From: Methylomonas subterranea
GTDB lineage: Bacteria > Pseudomonadota > Gammaproteobacteria > Methylococcales > Methylomonadaceae
Assembly (NCBI RefSeq): GCF_024505185.1
Contig: NZ_JANIBJ010000036.1
Location: 1 to 43,374 of the forward strand
DNA length: 43,374 nt
Reading direction: 5' to 3'
Under the pieces are notes generated by a model. The model did not search any database. It was not told the DNA's origin and saw only the letters and a program-made list of their open reading frames with translations. Within the stretch, counting starts at the first letter, position 1. Each line of letters starts with the position of its first letter. Shown piece after piece: positions 16,278 through 24,672 of this stretch. Both the position numbers and the translations under genes were made by a program.

Positions 16278-16970
16278 ATGCCAAATACGCCCTGCCCGCT
16301 TTGCCTCGGCACCGAAACCGCCCGTTTTTTCGCGGATAAACAGCGCGACTACTTACGCTGCCGACACTGCCAGTTGGTTTTTGTCCCGCCGCCTTGGCAT
16401 CTGTCCGCCGAAGCCGAACAAGCGGTTTACGATTTACACCAAAACCGGCTCGACGACGCCGGTTACCGGCAATTTTTATCGCGCCTGGCGGAACCCTTGC
16501 TGGAAAGACTGCCGGCCTCGGCCAACGGCCTGGATTACGGCTGCGGCCCCGGCCCCTTGCTGGCCCGAATGTTTAACGAACACGGCCATGTAATGCGCGT
16601 CTTCGACCCAATCTATGCCAACCGGCCCGACACGCTGCAAAACCGCTACGACTTTGTCACCTGCACCGAGGTAGTGGAGCATTTTCGCCAGCCAAGGCGG
16701 GAATTTCAGCGCCTGTTCGGCTTGCTGAAACCCAAGGGTCACTTGGGCATCATGACCAAGTTGGTGCTGGATGCCGACGCCTTCAGCCGCTGGCACTACA
16801 AAAACGACCCTACCCATATCGGCTTTTATTCGGCGGACACGATGGCATGGCTGGCGGAAAGCTATCGATGCCGGCTGGAATTCATCGGCAAAGACGTAAT
16901 CATTTTTACGCCTAGCGATGCCGCCATCGGCAACTTCATCGGTTATCAGCATCGATCAGGCTGTAAATAA
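16278..16970 (+). CDS. Class I SAM-dependent methyltransferase with N-terminal zinc ribbon
   Basis: 230 residues from the ATG at 16278; a TTG four codons earlier is the alternative. The N-terminus has a Cys4 ribbon (CPLCLGTE... CRHC). The SAM-binding motif I is GLDYGCGPGPLLARM near residues 85-100, followed by FDPIYAN and the acidic/post-motif region YDFVTCTEVVEHF. HYKNDPTHIGFYS is the conserved H-x-x-F segment of this group. The substrate is unknown. The expected end of this group is near KDVIIF; the residues after that (TPSDAAIGNFIGYQHRSGCK) overlap the truncated PepSY gene, so the C-terminus may be an artefact of a deletion that removed the original stop codon. Confidence 0.85.
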   Translation: MPNTPCPLCLGTETARFFADKQRDYLRCRHCQLVFVPPPWHLSAEAEQAVYDLHQNRLDDAGYRQFLSRLAEPLLERLPASANGLDYGCGPGPLLARMFNEHGHVMRVFDPIYANRPDTLQNRYDFVTCTEVVEHFRQPRREFQRLFGLLKPKGHLGIMTKLVLDADAFSRWHYKNDPTHIGFYSADTMAWLAESYRCRLEFIGKDVIIFTPSDAAIGNFIGYQHRSGCK

Positions 16971-17325
16971 CGCGCGGACGGTTTTTCCGCAAGCCGAGTT
17001 ACGCTGGATAGAAACCCCGCATGATGCACACGGCAGTTTCCGCATCAATCTGCGTCAGGCTGGCGAACCCAGTCGGCGTTTTCCCAAAACCAATGTTTGG
17101 GTCGACCAATATTCCGGCAATATTCTGCTTGCGCATGATCCAGTTGATTTTAGCGCCGGCGATACCTTTATTCATTGGCTACATCCCCTGCACAGCGGGG
17201 AAGCGTTCGATATGCCGGGTCGGCTGTTGGTGCTGTTGACGGGCTTGAGTTGTCCGCTGCTATTCGTTACCGGCCTGCTGCGTTGGTTGCAAAAACAGAC
17301 AGTCAAGCGGCATAGCCACGGTTAG
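16918..17325 (+). pseudogene. 5'-truncated PepSY-associated TM protein
   Basis: The readable part (about 130 residues) begins at ISIDQAVNNARTVFPQAELRW and continues through a PepSY domain (FRINLRQAGEPSRRFPKTNVW, VDQYSGNILLAHD) to the last transmembrane helix (RLLVLLTGLSCPLLFVTGLLRWLQK). Complete PepSY_TM proteins, which sit in the inner membrane next to TonB/siderophore systems, are about 370-400 residues with several N-terminal helices, so roughly the first 200 residues are missing. There is no ribosome site and the frame starts inside the methyltransferase gene. Probably a deletion remnant. Confidence 0.75.
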
Positions 17326-17585
17326 GCGGTGTCCGGAACATATCCGGCGCTCATCAAATTTCGGCGCTCAAGCCTGACCGATGATTCGAAAGCGTTCGTT
17401 CAATAGTCCGGTCGGCGGGAAACGCATTCGCAGCCGCCGGCGCCCAACAAGGAATTATTGGCGGCGTTGACGATGGCATTCACAGCCAGGGTCTTGATAT
17501 GCGTCCGCAATAGATGGCTTGTTTCATATCTCGGCAAAACGATGCCGTTTGCCGGCCAAGGAATATACATCCGCCTTCTGTTCCA

Positions 17586-17630
17586 TCTCCCTCCGGGAGG
17601 GCTAGGGATATCAATAGTGAAGTTATTACT
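17586..17630. repeat. Dispersed palindromic repeat, family A copy 3 (partial)
   Basis: CTCCCTCCGGGAGGGCTAGG followed by GATATCAATAGTGAAGTTATT matches the right half of the copy at 15461-15559. The left arm is missing. Confidence 0.6.
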
Positions 17631-17667
17631 CTGAAAGTAAAAAATCGAGCGGGTACGGTTGCTTGTT

Positions 17668-17733
17668 GGACAGGCGTCGGCAGCAAGGATGCTGCCGACG
17701 AGCCTACACGGACGTATTTACGGCGTCCTGTCC
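17668..17733. repeat. Palindromic repeat, family B copy 1
   Basis: An outer stem GGACAG (17668-17673) with CTGTCC (17728-17733) encloses an inner hairpin CGGCAGC/GCTGCCG (17679-17698) and a second one in the ACACGGACGTATTTACGGCG region. A sister copy of identical length lies 166 bp downstream. Confidence 0.65.
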
Positions 17734-17833
17734 GGCGAGGAACCGTGCCCAGCTGCACTACTTTCATTTGCCGGGGCGATCGCCCGGCCTTCATGAACGT
17801 TACTCTGAACGTAACAGGGTGCTGTTGCTTGTC

Positions 17834-17899
17834 GGACAGGCGTTGGCGGTAAGGATGCCGCCTTCGAACATACACGGACGTATTCACGACGTCCTGTCC
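17834..17899. repeat. Palindromic repeat, family B copy 2
   Basis: Same architecture and same 66-bp outer spacing as copy 1: GGACAG (17834-17839) with CTGTCC (17894-17899). It has an inner GGCGG/CCGCC hairpin and the shared string TACACGGACGTATT. Where the hairpin arms differ from copy 1, the pairing is kept in part, which favours a structural role. Confidence 0.65.
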
Positions 17900-18095
17900 G
17901 GCAAGCAATCGCGCCTTGTTAACGCTGCTTTCTTAGGCTGGCGAGATCGGAATCCTAAGCTGATTGTTCCTTAACACACTTGCCCAATAAACGACTCCCG
18001 CCGCTAAAAACTTGCGGCTCGGCCCGAATTCGACATAATGACCGCGCAAAAAATATACACACGCCTTTCAATTCAGCTCAGCATCCATTGGTAAC

Positions 18096-18896
18096 ATGAC
18101 ATTCAGCATAAACGATTATTTAGCCCGCATCGGCATCGCCAGGCCCGAATCGACCGCCGCCGGTCTGGCGCAATTACAACAGGCGCAACTGGACGCCATT
18201 GCCTTTGAAAACATCAACCCTCTGCTGGGCGTATTGCCTAATCTGGAAACCCCGGCCCTGGTCGACAAAATCCTGGCCAACGGACGCGGCGGATATTGTT
18301 TCGAATTGAACGGCCTGCTGGGGTTGGCATTGGATGAACTCGGCTTTGACTATCAATCCATTATGGCCAGGGTCCGAATGGGCAATAGCGAGGGCGGTCC
18401 TCGGCTGCATTTGGCCTACATCGTCGAAGCGGAAGGCGAATCCTGGTTGATGGATGTCGGCTTCGGCGGCCCCAGCCACTTTCACCCCCTGCGTCTGCAT
18501 GCAGAACCCCAGCAACAGGGGCACGACATCTTCCGCCTGCGCCAGGAGGCGCATAGCGGCGAAACCGTATTGGAGCGCAAGCAGGACGACGACTGGTTCG
18601 CCCTCTACAGCTTCGACCGGGCCGCCGTGCGGCGTTGCGACCTGGATGCCGCCAATCTGGTGTGCGCCACCTGGGAGCAATCGCTGCTATCGCAAAACCT
18701 GCTGTTATGCCGCAATACCGAATTCGGCCGAATCCAGCTGTTCAACAGCAACTTCTCCGAATTCCGCGCCGGCGTGCAAACCAGCCGTACCGTCGAAACC
18801 GCCGAGGAATTGAGCGGCCTGGTTCGCAACGATTTCGGCATAACGGTTACAGACGCCGAAGTAAGCGGCATCGCCAAACGTTTGAATTTGGCGTGA
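18096..18896 (+). CDS. nat: Arylamine N-acetyltransferase
   Basis: 266 residues, close to the family norm of about 275. The catalytic triad is complete: C68 in RGGYCFELN, H105 in RLHLAYIV and D120 in LMDVGFGG. It transfers acetyl from acetyl-CoA to arylamines, hydrazines or similar amines in the cytoplasm by a ping-pong mechanism through the cysteine. The C-terminal domain (LFNSNFSEFRAGVQTSRTV) is intact. It stands alone between repeat-rich sequence and a dead transposon, so the neighbours say nothing about its physiological substrate. Confidence 0.93.
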   Translation: MTFSINDYLARIGIARPESTAAGLAQLQQAQLDAIAFENINPLLGVLPNLETPALVDKILANGRGGYCFELNGLLGLALDELGFDYQSIMARVRMGNSEGGPRLHLAYIVEAEGESWLMDVGFGGPSHFHPLRLHAEPQQQGHDIFRLRQEAHSGETVLERKQDDDWFALYSFDRAAVRRCDLDAANLVCATWEQSLLSQNLLLCRNTEFGRIQLFNSNFSEFRAGVQTSRTVETAEELSGLVRNDFGITVTDAEVSGIAKRLNLA

Positions 18897-18930
18897 ATGT
18901 ATGTTGTGCTTGACAGGAAACTCGCTTTTT

Positions 18931-19845
18931 TCAAAATCCTGCCGACTTACTCAGCATAGCGCTAGCCGTTTTTCGGCGTAGGCCGGCATTTTTTCTTATT
19001 GCGTTGTACGCAACGATACCAATCAGTCCTTCAGGGCGAATTTTGGATGCGCCCTTCCTGTGCTTCGGGCTTTTGTACGGGCCTCGTCGTCGATCGGCTT
19101 CCGGTTGCGCTTGTTCGCGCAAGACGGCCCCCAGGCGCAGAATGTTGCGGGCAACAACGGCCAGTGCCACGTAGCGTTTGAAGCCGTTAAGGCCATGATC
19201 GGGGCATTTGTCAAGGCCATGTACACCCAGTGCATTAATCGCCGATTCGACGGCTGAGTGTTGACGGCGCGGGCAGACAAATTCCGGGGCGGATTCGCGG
19301 GCTTTGCCGGCTTCGGATAATCGGCCTTTTTTCGGCAATATCACGTGTTCCAGGCGCTGTTTGACAGTGGGTGCCCGGCGTTCACCACTTCCCGGTTGAT
19401 GCGGTCCGATAGCTCGGGCGTAAACAAGGCGACGTTGTCCCGAATCGTCTGCACCTCGTACGCCTGTTCGTCCAGCCAGTCGCTATGCCCCAAGCATCTA
19501 CCCTAAAGGGCAGAAGTGCCGGGTGGTCTTGTGTTGGTGGGCCAACTCTTGAATCCGGTCGTAATCGGCATTGAGGCCTAAGCGCAATACGCCCAACACC
19601 AGGATCTTCCATTGCTCCATGCCGGGCCGCCCGGTTTGGCGGCTGGCCTTGCCTTTGCCGTCGGCTCTTGCGGGCATCACTTCTTCCAGTAGGGCAAATA
19701 CCCGCCGACGCAACCCCTCCTCGGTATAAATGTATTGCAGTCCACGCAACAGTTGGGGATTGTCATCGCGTGATTTGGGATCAATGACAATGTCGGTAAT
19801 CTGAGTTTCGCCGAATTGGAGTTGTGGCTGAATGACGGTGCGCAT
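18931..19845 (-). pseudogene. Degenerate ISNCY-type transposase
   Basis: The N-terminal fragment (19845 to about 19498) includes QFGETQITDIVIDPKSRDD and RPGMEQWKILVLGVLRLGL. It is interrupted by an early stop after HKTTRHFCPLG, where extra bases appear near 19495-19505. The middle continues in another frame (GHSDWLDEQAYEVQTIRDNVA, LFTPELSDRINREVVNAGHP) until a frameshift near 19370. The C-terminal fragment (EFVCPRRQHSAVESAINALG, GFKRYVALAVVARNILRL) then follows. The protein of this IS group is normally about 450 residues, and a central catalytic part is deleted. I could not define terminal inverted repeats or target duplications. Confidence 0.8.
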
Positions 19846-20011
19846 GCGCTTTCGGCGAACGAAGGTTTTGGCTTTTTAGGCAGTTACAGGCCGATTTTGG
19901 CCGAATATTGGGGGAAACCCATGTCGGCGCAACATATCCTCGTGTCGCGAAACAACTATATCATATTGATTAATATCGATTTTATTGTTTTACGGTCAGA
20001 CACTAGTTATC

Positions 20012-21718
20012 TTATTTTTTCCAGTTGAATACTGCTGTGACCCGATTGCCCTTACCCCGATAAGTCAGGCTCGAACACAGCGTTTCCACCAGTTTGAGTC
20101 CGCGTCCGCAAAAGCCTTCGTTACAATCCAGGGTTTGATGGCGCATTTTCCAATCGAATCCATCCCCGCTGTCCATGACCTTGATGGTCAACTGCCCGCC
20201 CTCCGGCGTGGGTCTGTGGCTCACCGACAACCTTATCCCGCCCTGTCCCCAGTTGGCCAACCTATCTTCCTTCATCTGGTAAAAACGCATAAAGCCGTCC
20301 GAGGTGGATTTGATATTGGAATCCAGCTTCAACACGCCATGATCCAGGGCATTGGCAAACAGTTCGCTGATAATCAAAAAAATCGCCTGACGGTGCCGCT
20401 TTAAACCTTGAATTTCCATCAATGAATTCACCAATACCGGCACCGGATTGACGATACGCAGGGCGTCAATACCGAACTCCATCGAACTCTTCCAATGCAA
20501 GGCCGCCGGCTGATGCTCGCTTTGTTTCTCCTTGCTGCTTTCTCGGGGAATTTTATCGACATCGCACACCAATTCGACCAGGGAAATGTCGTCCTTCTGA
20601 TTCAAGCCCCGGGTATGCCGATGCAATGACGCCCGCAGGGCGGCAATTCCATCGTTCGGATTTTGTTTGATGGCGTCGAGAACCCGCTCGCCGCCAAAGG
20701 CTTCGCCCAAAGGATTCTCGGCTTCAAATACGCCATCGGTCATAAGAAACAAACGATGGTGTTTATCCACGCTGAAATTTTTCAGCTCCAGATCGATTTG
20801 TTCGGTAATTCCCAACGGAATGTTATTGGCCTTGACCGTGGTATGCCAGCCATCCCGCACATTGACGATAAAGTGTTCCGGCAGGCCGCAGGTAATCAAA
20901 CTCAGGGTTTGGGAATCCGGATAAAACCCGACCGCCGTCGCCGCCAAAAACATGTTGGTGGGCAATATGCCGTAGAGCTTTGAATTGATTTCCCGGAGGA
21001 TATCCGGCAGGGCAAAGCCCTTGCGGGCCATGCCGTAAAAAATATCCGCCACGGGCATAGCCGCCACCGACGCGGACAGGCCGTGGCCGGTGAAATCGCC
21101 CAAAAACAGATACAGCTGATTATCCGGGGTTTTTTCCACCAGCAACACATCGCCGTTAAACAGGGCCAGCGGCGACATCACGGCATTAACGGCCTCGGTG
21201 CGCAGCAAATTACCCTGAAACACGGTGTTGTAGATTTTGGCCGCCAGTTCCTGCTCAATCTCCACGTTCTGATAATAGCTGATCAATTGCTTGCGCAGAT
21301 TGAACTCGTGTTGATACAGCCGACGCATCCTGAAAGCGGATTTGATTTTGGTTTGCATCAAGCGGAAATTGACCGGCCGGACCATATAACTATCGATATC
21401 GGCATCCTGGTAGCGGTCCATCAACTCGTCATCAATGATCCGGCTGATAACGATCACCGGCAAATAGTCATCCACAATCTGCCTGAAACGTTCGATATCG
21501 GCGCTTAAACAAGCCTGGGTGGCGACCAACAATAGGCCAACCCCGGTTTCCGTTCCGATGAAATCCACGGCTTCGCAGGCCGAAGCGACCGCATGAACGC
21601 AATAACCGGCGTCTAGCAGCAATTGCAACAAGCCTTGGTCTTGCGTCATTTCATCGGAAATCAACAGAATCATTTCCGGCTGCGCGGGCGTTGGCGTGCT
21701 TGGGTGCATGGCGCTCAT
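20012..21718 (-). CDS. Receiver-like / SpoIIE-type PP2C phosphatase / HATPase signalling protein
   Basis: 568 residues in three parts. Residues ~15-135 are receiver-like (MILLISDEMTQDQGLLQLLL) but look degenerate: the usual Asp phospho-acceptor position reads LLLVATQAC. Residues ~190-400 are a PP2C/SpoIIE phosphatase with LFLGDFTGHGLSASVAAMP (metal-binding D and G), FLMTDGVFEAEN and QKDDISLVEL. Residues ~440-568 are a GHKL ATPase of the RsbW type (ISELFANALDHGVL, VMDSGDGFDW, GRGLKLVETLC). The combination is that of regulators that both phosphorylate and dephosphorylate a STAS anti-anti-sigma protein (HsbR/RsbU-type partner switching). No STAS or sigma gene is adjacent. A second Met at residue 4 is an alternative start. 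Confidence 0.88.
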   Translation of the reverse strand: MSAMHPSTPTPAQPEMILLISDEMTQDQGLLQLLLDAGYCVHAVASACEAVDFIGTETGVGLLLVATQACLSADIERFRQIVDDYLPVIVISRIIDDELMDRYQDADIDSYMVRPVNFRLMQTKIKSAFRMRRLYQHEFNLRKQLISYYQNVEIEQELAAKIYNTVFQGNLLRTEAVNAVMSPLALFNGDVLLVEKTPDNQLYLFLGDFTGHGLSASVAAMPVADIFYGMARKGFALPDILREINSKLYGILPTNMFLAATAVGFYPDSQTLSLITCGLPEHFIVNVRDGWHTTVKANNIPLGITEQIDLELKNFSVDKHHRLFLMTDGVFEAENPLGEAFGGERVLDAIKQNPNDGIAALRASLHRHTRGLNQKDDISLVELVCDVDKIPRESSKEKQSEHQPAALHWKSSMEFGIDALRIVNPVPVLVNSLMEIQGLKRHRQAIFLIISELFANALDHGVLKLDSNIKSTSDGFMRFYQMKEDRLANWGQGGIRLSVSHRPTPEGGQLTIKVMDSGDGFDWKMRHQTLDCNEGFCGRGLKLVETLCSSLTYRGKGNRVTAVFNWKK

Positions 21719-21763
21719 TTAAAGAAGGATTAAAACGCCGCTGGAAGAGGCAGGCATTTTATA

Positions 21764-22165
21764 ATGGGCGAACCCGTCAATTTCTTGCTCATGTTGTCCA
21801 TGTCCATACTGTTTTTCAATTTAAGGGGCGTACCAGCCGATGAGGCCGACGAGGTACGCGAGCTGCTTTCGGCCAACGACATCGCATTTTACGAAACCTC
21901 GGCCGGCCTGTTAGGTATTTCGCTGGCGGCTATCTGGCTGCAAAGGCCGGACGATTTAGCCTTTGCCCGCCAATTGTTCGATGCCTATCAACAACAGCGC
22001 GCCGAACAGCAACGCGCCTTGTACCGGGAACGGCTGCGGCAGGGTCGGCAAGCGGGTTTTTTCCGCCACAACCTGCAACATCCGCTTCGATTTATTGCCC
22101 TCTGTGTTGCCTCGCTGCTGGTGATCTATTTATCCAGCCAATGGGTAATCGGCCTAAGCCCATGA
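21764..22165 (+). CDS. DUF6164-like small membrane-anchored protein
   Basis: 133 residues. The core FFNLRGVPADEADEVRELLSANDIAFYETSAGLLGISLAAIWL matches my memory of DUF6164, where the protein usually begins near MAKLLFNLR; here in-frame ATGs at 21791 and 21800 could be the true start, but only the ATG at 21764 has an AGAGG site upstream. A charged helical stretch (QQRAEQQRALYRERLRQGRQ) precedes one C-terminal transmembrane helix (FIALCVASLLVIYLSSQWVIG). Function unknown. It is divergent from the phosphatase/HATPase gene with a 45-bp gap. Confidence 0.75.
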   Translation: MGEPVNFLLMLSMSILFFNLRGVPADEADEVRELLSANDIAFYETSAGLLGISLAAIWLQRPDDLAFARQLFDAYQQQRAEQQRALYRERLRQGRQAGFFRHNLQHPLRFIALCVASLLVIYLSSQWVIGLSP

Positions 22166-22173
22166 TAGAGCGC

Positions 22174-22410
22174 TCAGTTGGCGTTTAAAATAGTCAACAT
22201 CCTTTGTACATTTTCGGCGACTTCTATCCCCAGGTCGGTCAGATAACCGCCGTCGGGCTGTGTCGTCAGGCCCTTTTCGCACAGGCGTTTGGCCGCGCCT
22301 ATCAAATGTGCTTCGGCATCGTGGTGGACTTTTACCCCTTCCTGATGACTGGCCAAATTAAATAATGATAACAAATGAATTTCCGCGACTGTGTCGTCGT
22401 TTATGCGCAT
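22174..22410 (-). CDS. TIGR02647 family protein
   Basis: 78 residues: AEIHLLSLFNLASHQEGVKVHHDAEAHLIGAAKRLCEKGLTTQPDGGYLTDLGIEVAEN. This matches the TIGR02647 pattern (QEGIKVHH, LI-A--RL--KGL-TQPDGGYLT--G), a small helical, winged-helix-like protein of gammaproteobacteria. Its role is not established. Convergent with the preceding gene; 28 bp separates its start from the end of the DUF3530 gene upstream on the same strand. Confidence 0.88.
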   Translation of the reverse strand: MRINDDTVAEIHLLSLFNLASHQEGVKVHHDAEAHLIGAAKRLCEKGLTTQPDGGYLTDLGIEVAENVQRMLTILNAN

Positions 22411-22438
22411 TGCGTTGCTCCTGATGGTGTTTAGTAAT

Positions 22439-23215
22439 TTAATTGGGCCCGAGGCTTAGCGCCAACCAGCTGTATATCCTTTTGATCAGCAAATTGGGAT
22501 CCTGTGCAAAAGCGTGGTTTTCGCCGTTAATCCTGACTTGCCTGTAAACCGGATTGTCTTTGCCCAGCATGCGCCGACGGCGGGCGGTATCGACCACCTC
22601 GGACAAATCGAATTCGGCGTACAAATCCAGAATCGGCAGCGCTATGTTTTTAATGAATTGGCCTGTTTGCGCTTGCGGCAATGAGCTGTCCGGCACGGCC
22701 AGACTCACAAGCGCCAAGGCGGCCAGGCCATTGGGATCGAGACTGAGAGAATAGGCGGCCATGGCCGCGCCCATGCCATGGCCGACCACGGCAATATCCT
22801 TGGCGCCTATCTTGCGCAAATAGCCGACGGCCGTCTGAATGCGTCCGTGGGCCTCGTCGAACAGGCCGTAGTAATCCGCGCGGCCGGCACCCGCTTCCCG
22901 CACCGGCAACTGTATCGACAGGGTCGTCCAATTGTGTTGCGGCAACACGACGCGCAAGCCATGCATGACGGGTTGTTGATCCGGATGTTCGCCCATGTCG
23001 TGCAGCAACAGCACGGCCCGGCCATGGTCGGATTTTTCCGCTTCGGTCAATAGCGCGAAAAAAGACTGCCCGCCCTCGCCCAGCCAAATCCCCTGCCCCA
23101 TGACGACGGTTTGCCGCAGGTAATCGGCGTAATCCAGTTCGCGTTGCGAGCCGCCGGCTTGCGGGGTTCCCGCCCAAAGAGACATTAGCAAGCAAGCGGC
23201 CGGCAAAAACTTCAC
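22439..23215 (-). CDS. DUF3530-type alpha/beta-hydrolase-like protein, secreted
   Basis: 258 residues with a signal peptide (MKFLPAACLLMSLWAGTPQA-GG). The body has an alpha/beta-hydrolase layout: RAVLLLHDMGEHPD, where the family has an HG-type oxyanion region; IAVVGHGMGAAMA, whose nucleophile elbow is G-H-G-M-G with no serine; and LPILDLYAEFDLSEVVD with GENHAF near the end. DUF3530 proteins share this serine-less elbow, so it may not be a hydrolase. Its start overlaps the stop of the AI-2E-family permease by 4 bp (ATGA), showing translational coupling. Confidence 0.82.
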   Translation of the reverse strand: MKFLPAACLLMSLWAGTPQAGGSQRELDYADYLRQTVVMGQGIWLGEGGQSFFALLTEAEKSDHGRAVLLLHDMGEHPDQQPVMHGLRVVLPQHNWTTLSIQLPVREAGAGRADYYGLFDEAHGRIQTAVGYLRKIGAKDIAVVGHGMGAAMAAYSLSLDPNGLAALALVSLAVPDSSLPQAQTGQFIKNIALPILDLYAEFDLSEVVDTARRRRMLGKDNPVYRQVRINGENHAFAQDPNLLIKRIYSWLALSLGPN

Positions 23216-24291
23216 AAATTGGAACCGTTGCTGTAAAAGCCGCTAAAGGTATAGCGTTCATGGATATGCCGCAGCAATACCATGACGACCGAAGCCGCCG
23301 GCAAAGCCAGCAACACGCCCAGGAAACCGAACAACTGCCCGCCGGCCAGTACCGCGAAAATCACCGCCACCGGATGCAGGCCAATCTTGTTGCCTACCAG
23401 CCAGGGCGTCAACAGCATGCTTTCAAGGCTATGCCCGATCGCAAACACGATCAGTACCGACACCAGATACATGCCATCCTGAAATTGCAGCATCGCCGCA
23501 ATGCAGGCCATGCCGATGCCCACGACCGCACCCATGTAAGGCACGAAACTGATCAGGCCGGCAGTCATGCCTATGGGCAAGGCCAAGTCCAGGCCGATCA
23601 GCAACAGACCGATACTGTAAATCAGACCCAGGGCCAACATCACATAAAACTGGCCGCGCAGAAAAGCCCCCAAAACCGTGTCCGCCTCGGCGGCCAATCT
23701 GCCGACCGTGCCCGCCATGCGCCTGGGAAACAAATCATGCACCCTGACCACCAAGTCATCCCAATCCCGTAACAGGTAAAACGTGATGACAGGAATCAAC
23801 ACCAGATTCATCAACCAACCCAATATCAGCGCGCCCGAATGCGAAACCGATTGCAGCAAGTTTTCCGTGACCGCCGAGCCGTCCTGCCAATAGCCGCGCA
23901 CCATGCCGATCAACTGATCGGTTTTTATCGGCCTAATCCCCTTACCCAAATATTTTTGCAAGCTCGGAATGACGGACTTGTTCAACCATTGCAGATATGA
24001 CGGCAGTTTATCGATGAACTCGCCGATCTGGTATTCGATGGTCGGAATAATAACCAATAAAATGGCGGTGGCGCCTATGCTGATGCCGAAAAAAACCGTT
24101 ACCACCGACAGCGTGCGATTCAAGCGGAAGTTCTTGTAGCGTAGGGTTTCCAGCCTATCCACCAAGGGATCGCCCAGATAAGCCAGAGTCGCCGCCACCG
24201 CAAACGGCATCAATATCGGAGCCAGCAAGTACACCAGCCAGCCCAGACCCGCCACGAAGAACAACGCCAGCCATTTGCGCGAATCATTCAT
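23212..24291 (-). CDS. AI-2E family transporter / PerM-type permease
   Basis: 359 residues with about eight hydrophobic segments, including LALFFVAGLGWLVYLLAPILMPFAVAATLAYLGDPLVDRLE at the start and LISFVPYMGAVVGIGMACIAA and HSLESMLLTPWLVGNKIGLHPV near the end. The last two are signature segments of the AI-2E/PerM (UPF0118) inner-membrane family. Members include AI-2 exporters and Na+/H+ antiporters, so the substrate is unknown. First gene of a coupled pair with the DUF3530 protein; the cold-shock gene lies 51 bp downstream in coordinate terms, in the upstream direction on the same strand. Confidence 0.92.
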   Translation of the reverse strand: MNDSRKWLALFFVAGLGWLVYLLAPILMPFAVAATLAYLGDPLVDRLETLRYKNFRLNRTLSVVTVFFGISIGATAILLVIIPTIEYQIGEFIDKLPSYLQWLNKSVIPSLQKYLGKGIRPIKTDQLIGMVRGYWQDGSAVTENLLQSVSHSGALILGWLMNLVLIPVITFYLLRDWDDLVVRVHDLFPRRMAGTVGRLAAEADTVLGAFLRGQFYVMLALGLIYSIGLLLIGLDLALPIGMTAGLISFVPYMGAVVGIGMACIAAMLQFQDGMYLVSVLIVFAIGHSLESMLLTPWLVGNKIGLHPVAVIFAVLAGGQLFGFLGVLLALPAASVVMVLLRHIHERYTFSGFYSNGSNL

Positions 24292-24342
24292 TAGATTAAA
24301 TTGCTCCGAAAAACCGATGGGTTTGCGGCCGCATAAAACCGC

Positions 24343-24672
24343 TTAAGCCGAAAAATAGGCGTAGGCGGCCACGGCCGCGCTCACCAAGCCCAAGGCGGCC
24401 GCAAGCAACCACAGCCATTTTTTGCTGATTTTTCCCGCCGCGGCTAGCGTTTCGACGCCCTCAATACGGGCATTGACGGCCTTGAATTTGCCGCCCGCAT
24501 CGTGATCGACCTGATAAAACAATATGTCGCCGCGTACCGGCCGCCGCGCCATGCCTTTCAAGGCCGAAATGTGCACGAAAATATCCTTGTCGCCATTGTC
24601 CGGCTGGATAAAGCCGAAACCTCTGTCATCCTTCCAGGTTTTTAAAATACCCCTTTCAAGTGTCTCCGCCAT
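24343..24672 (-). CDS. Cold-shock domain protein with C-terminal membrane helix
   Basis: 109 residues. Residues ~6-70 are a cold-shock nucleic-acid-binding domain with RNP1-like DRGFGFIQ and RNP2-like DIFVHIS. Instead of ending there, it continues through a short basic linker (GKISKKW) to one transmembrane helix (LWLLAAALGLVSAAVAAYAYF). This resembles the N-terminal part of CSD-DUF1294 membrane proteins but lacks the DUF1294 domain. An RNA-binding domain held at the inner membrane is implied. It is the first gene of the minus-strand group that continues into the AI-2E-family permease. Confidence 0.88.
   Translation of the reverse strand: MAETLERGILKTWKDDRGFGFIQPDNGDKDIFVHISALKGMARRPVRGDILFYQVDHDAGGKFKAVNARIEGVETLAAAGKISKKWLWLLAAALGLVSAAVAAYAYFSA

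Larger units (their letters stand above)
17326..18095. other. Repeat-filled intergenic region (770 bp)
   Basis: No convincing gene. It holds a partial family A palindrome (17586-17630) and two family B palindromes (17668-17733 and 17834-17899), separated by unrelated sequence. The last ~100 bp before 18096 is AT-richer and should contain the promoter of the N-acetyltransferase gene, though no clear -35/-10 pair is obvious. Confidence 0.6.
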
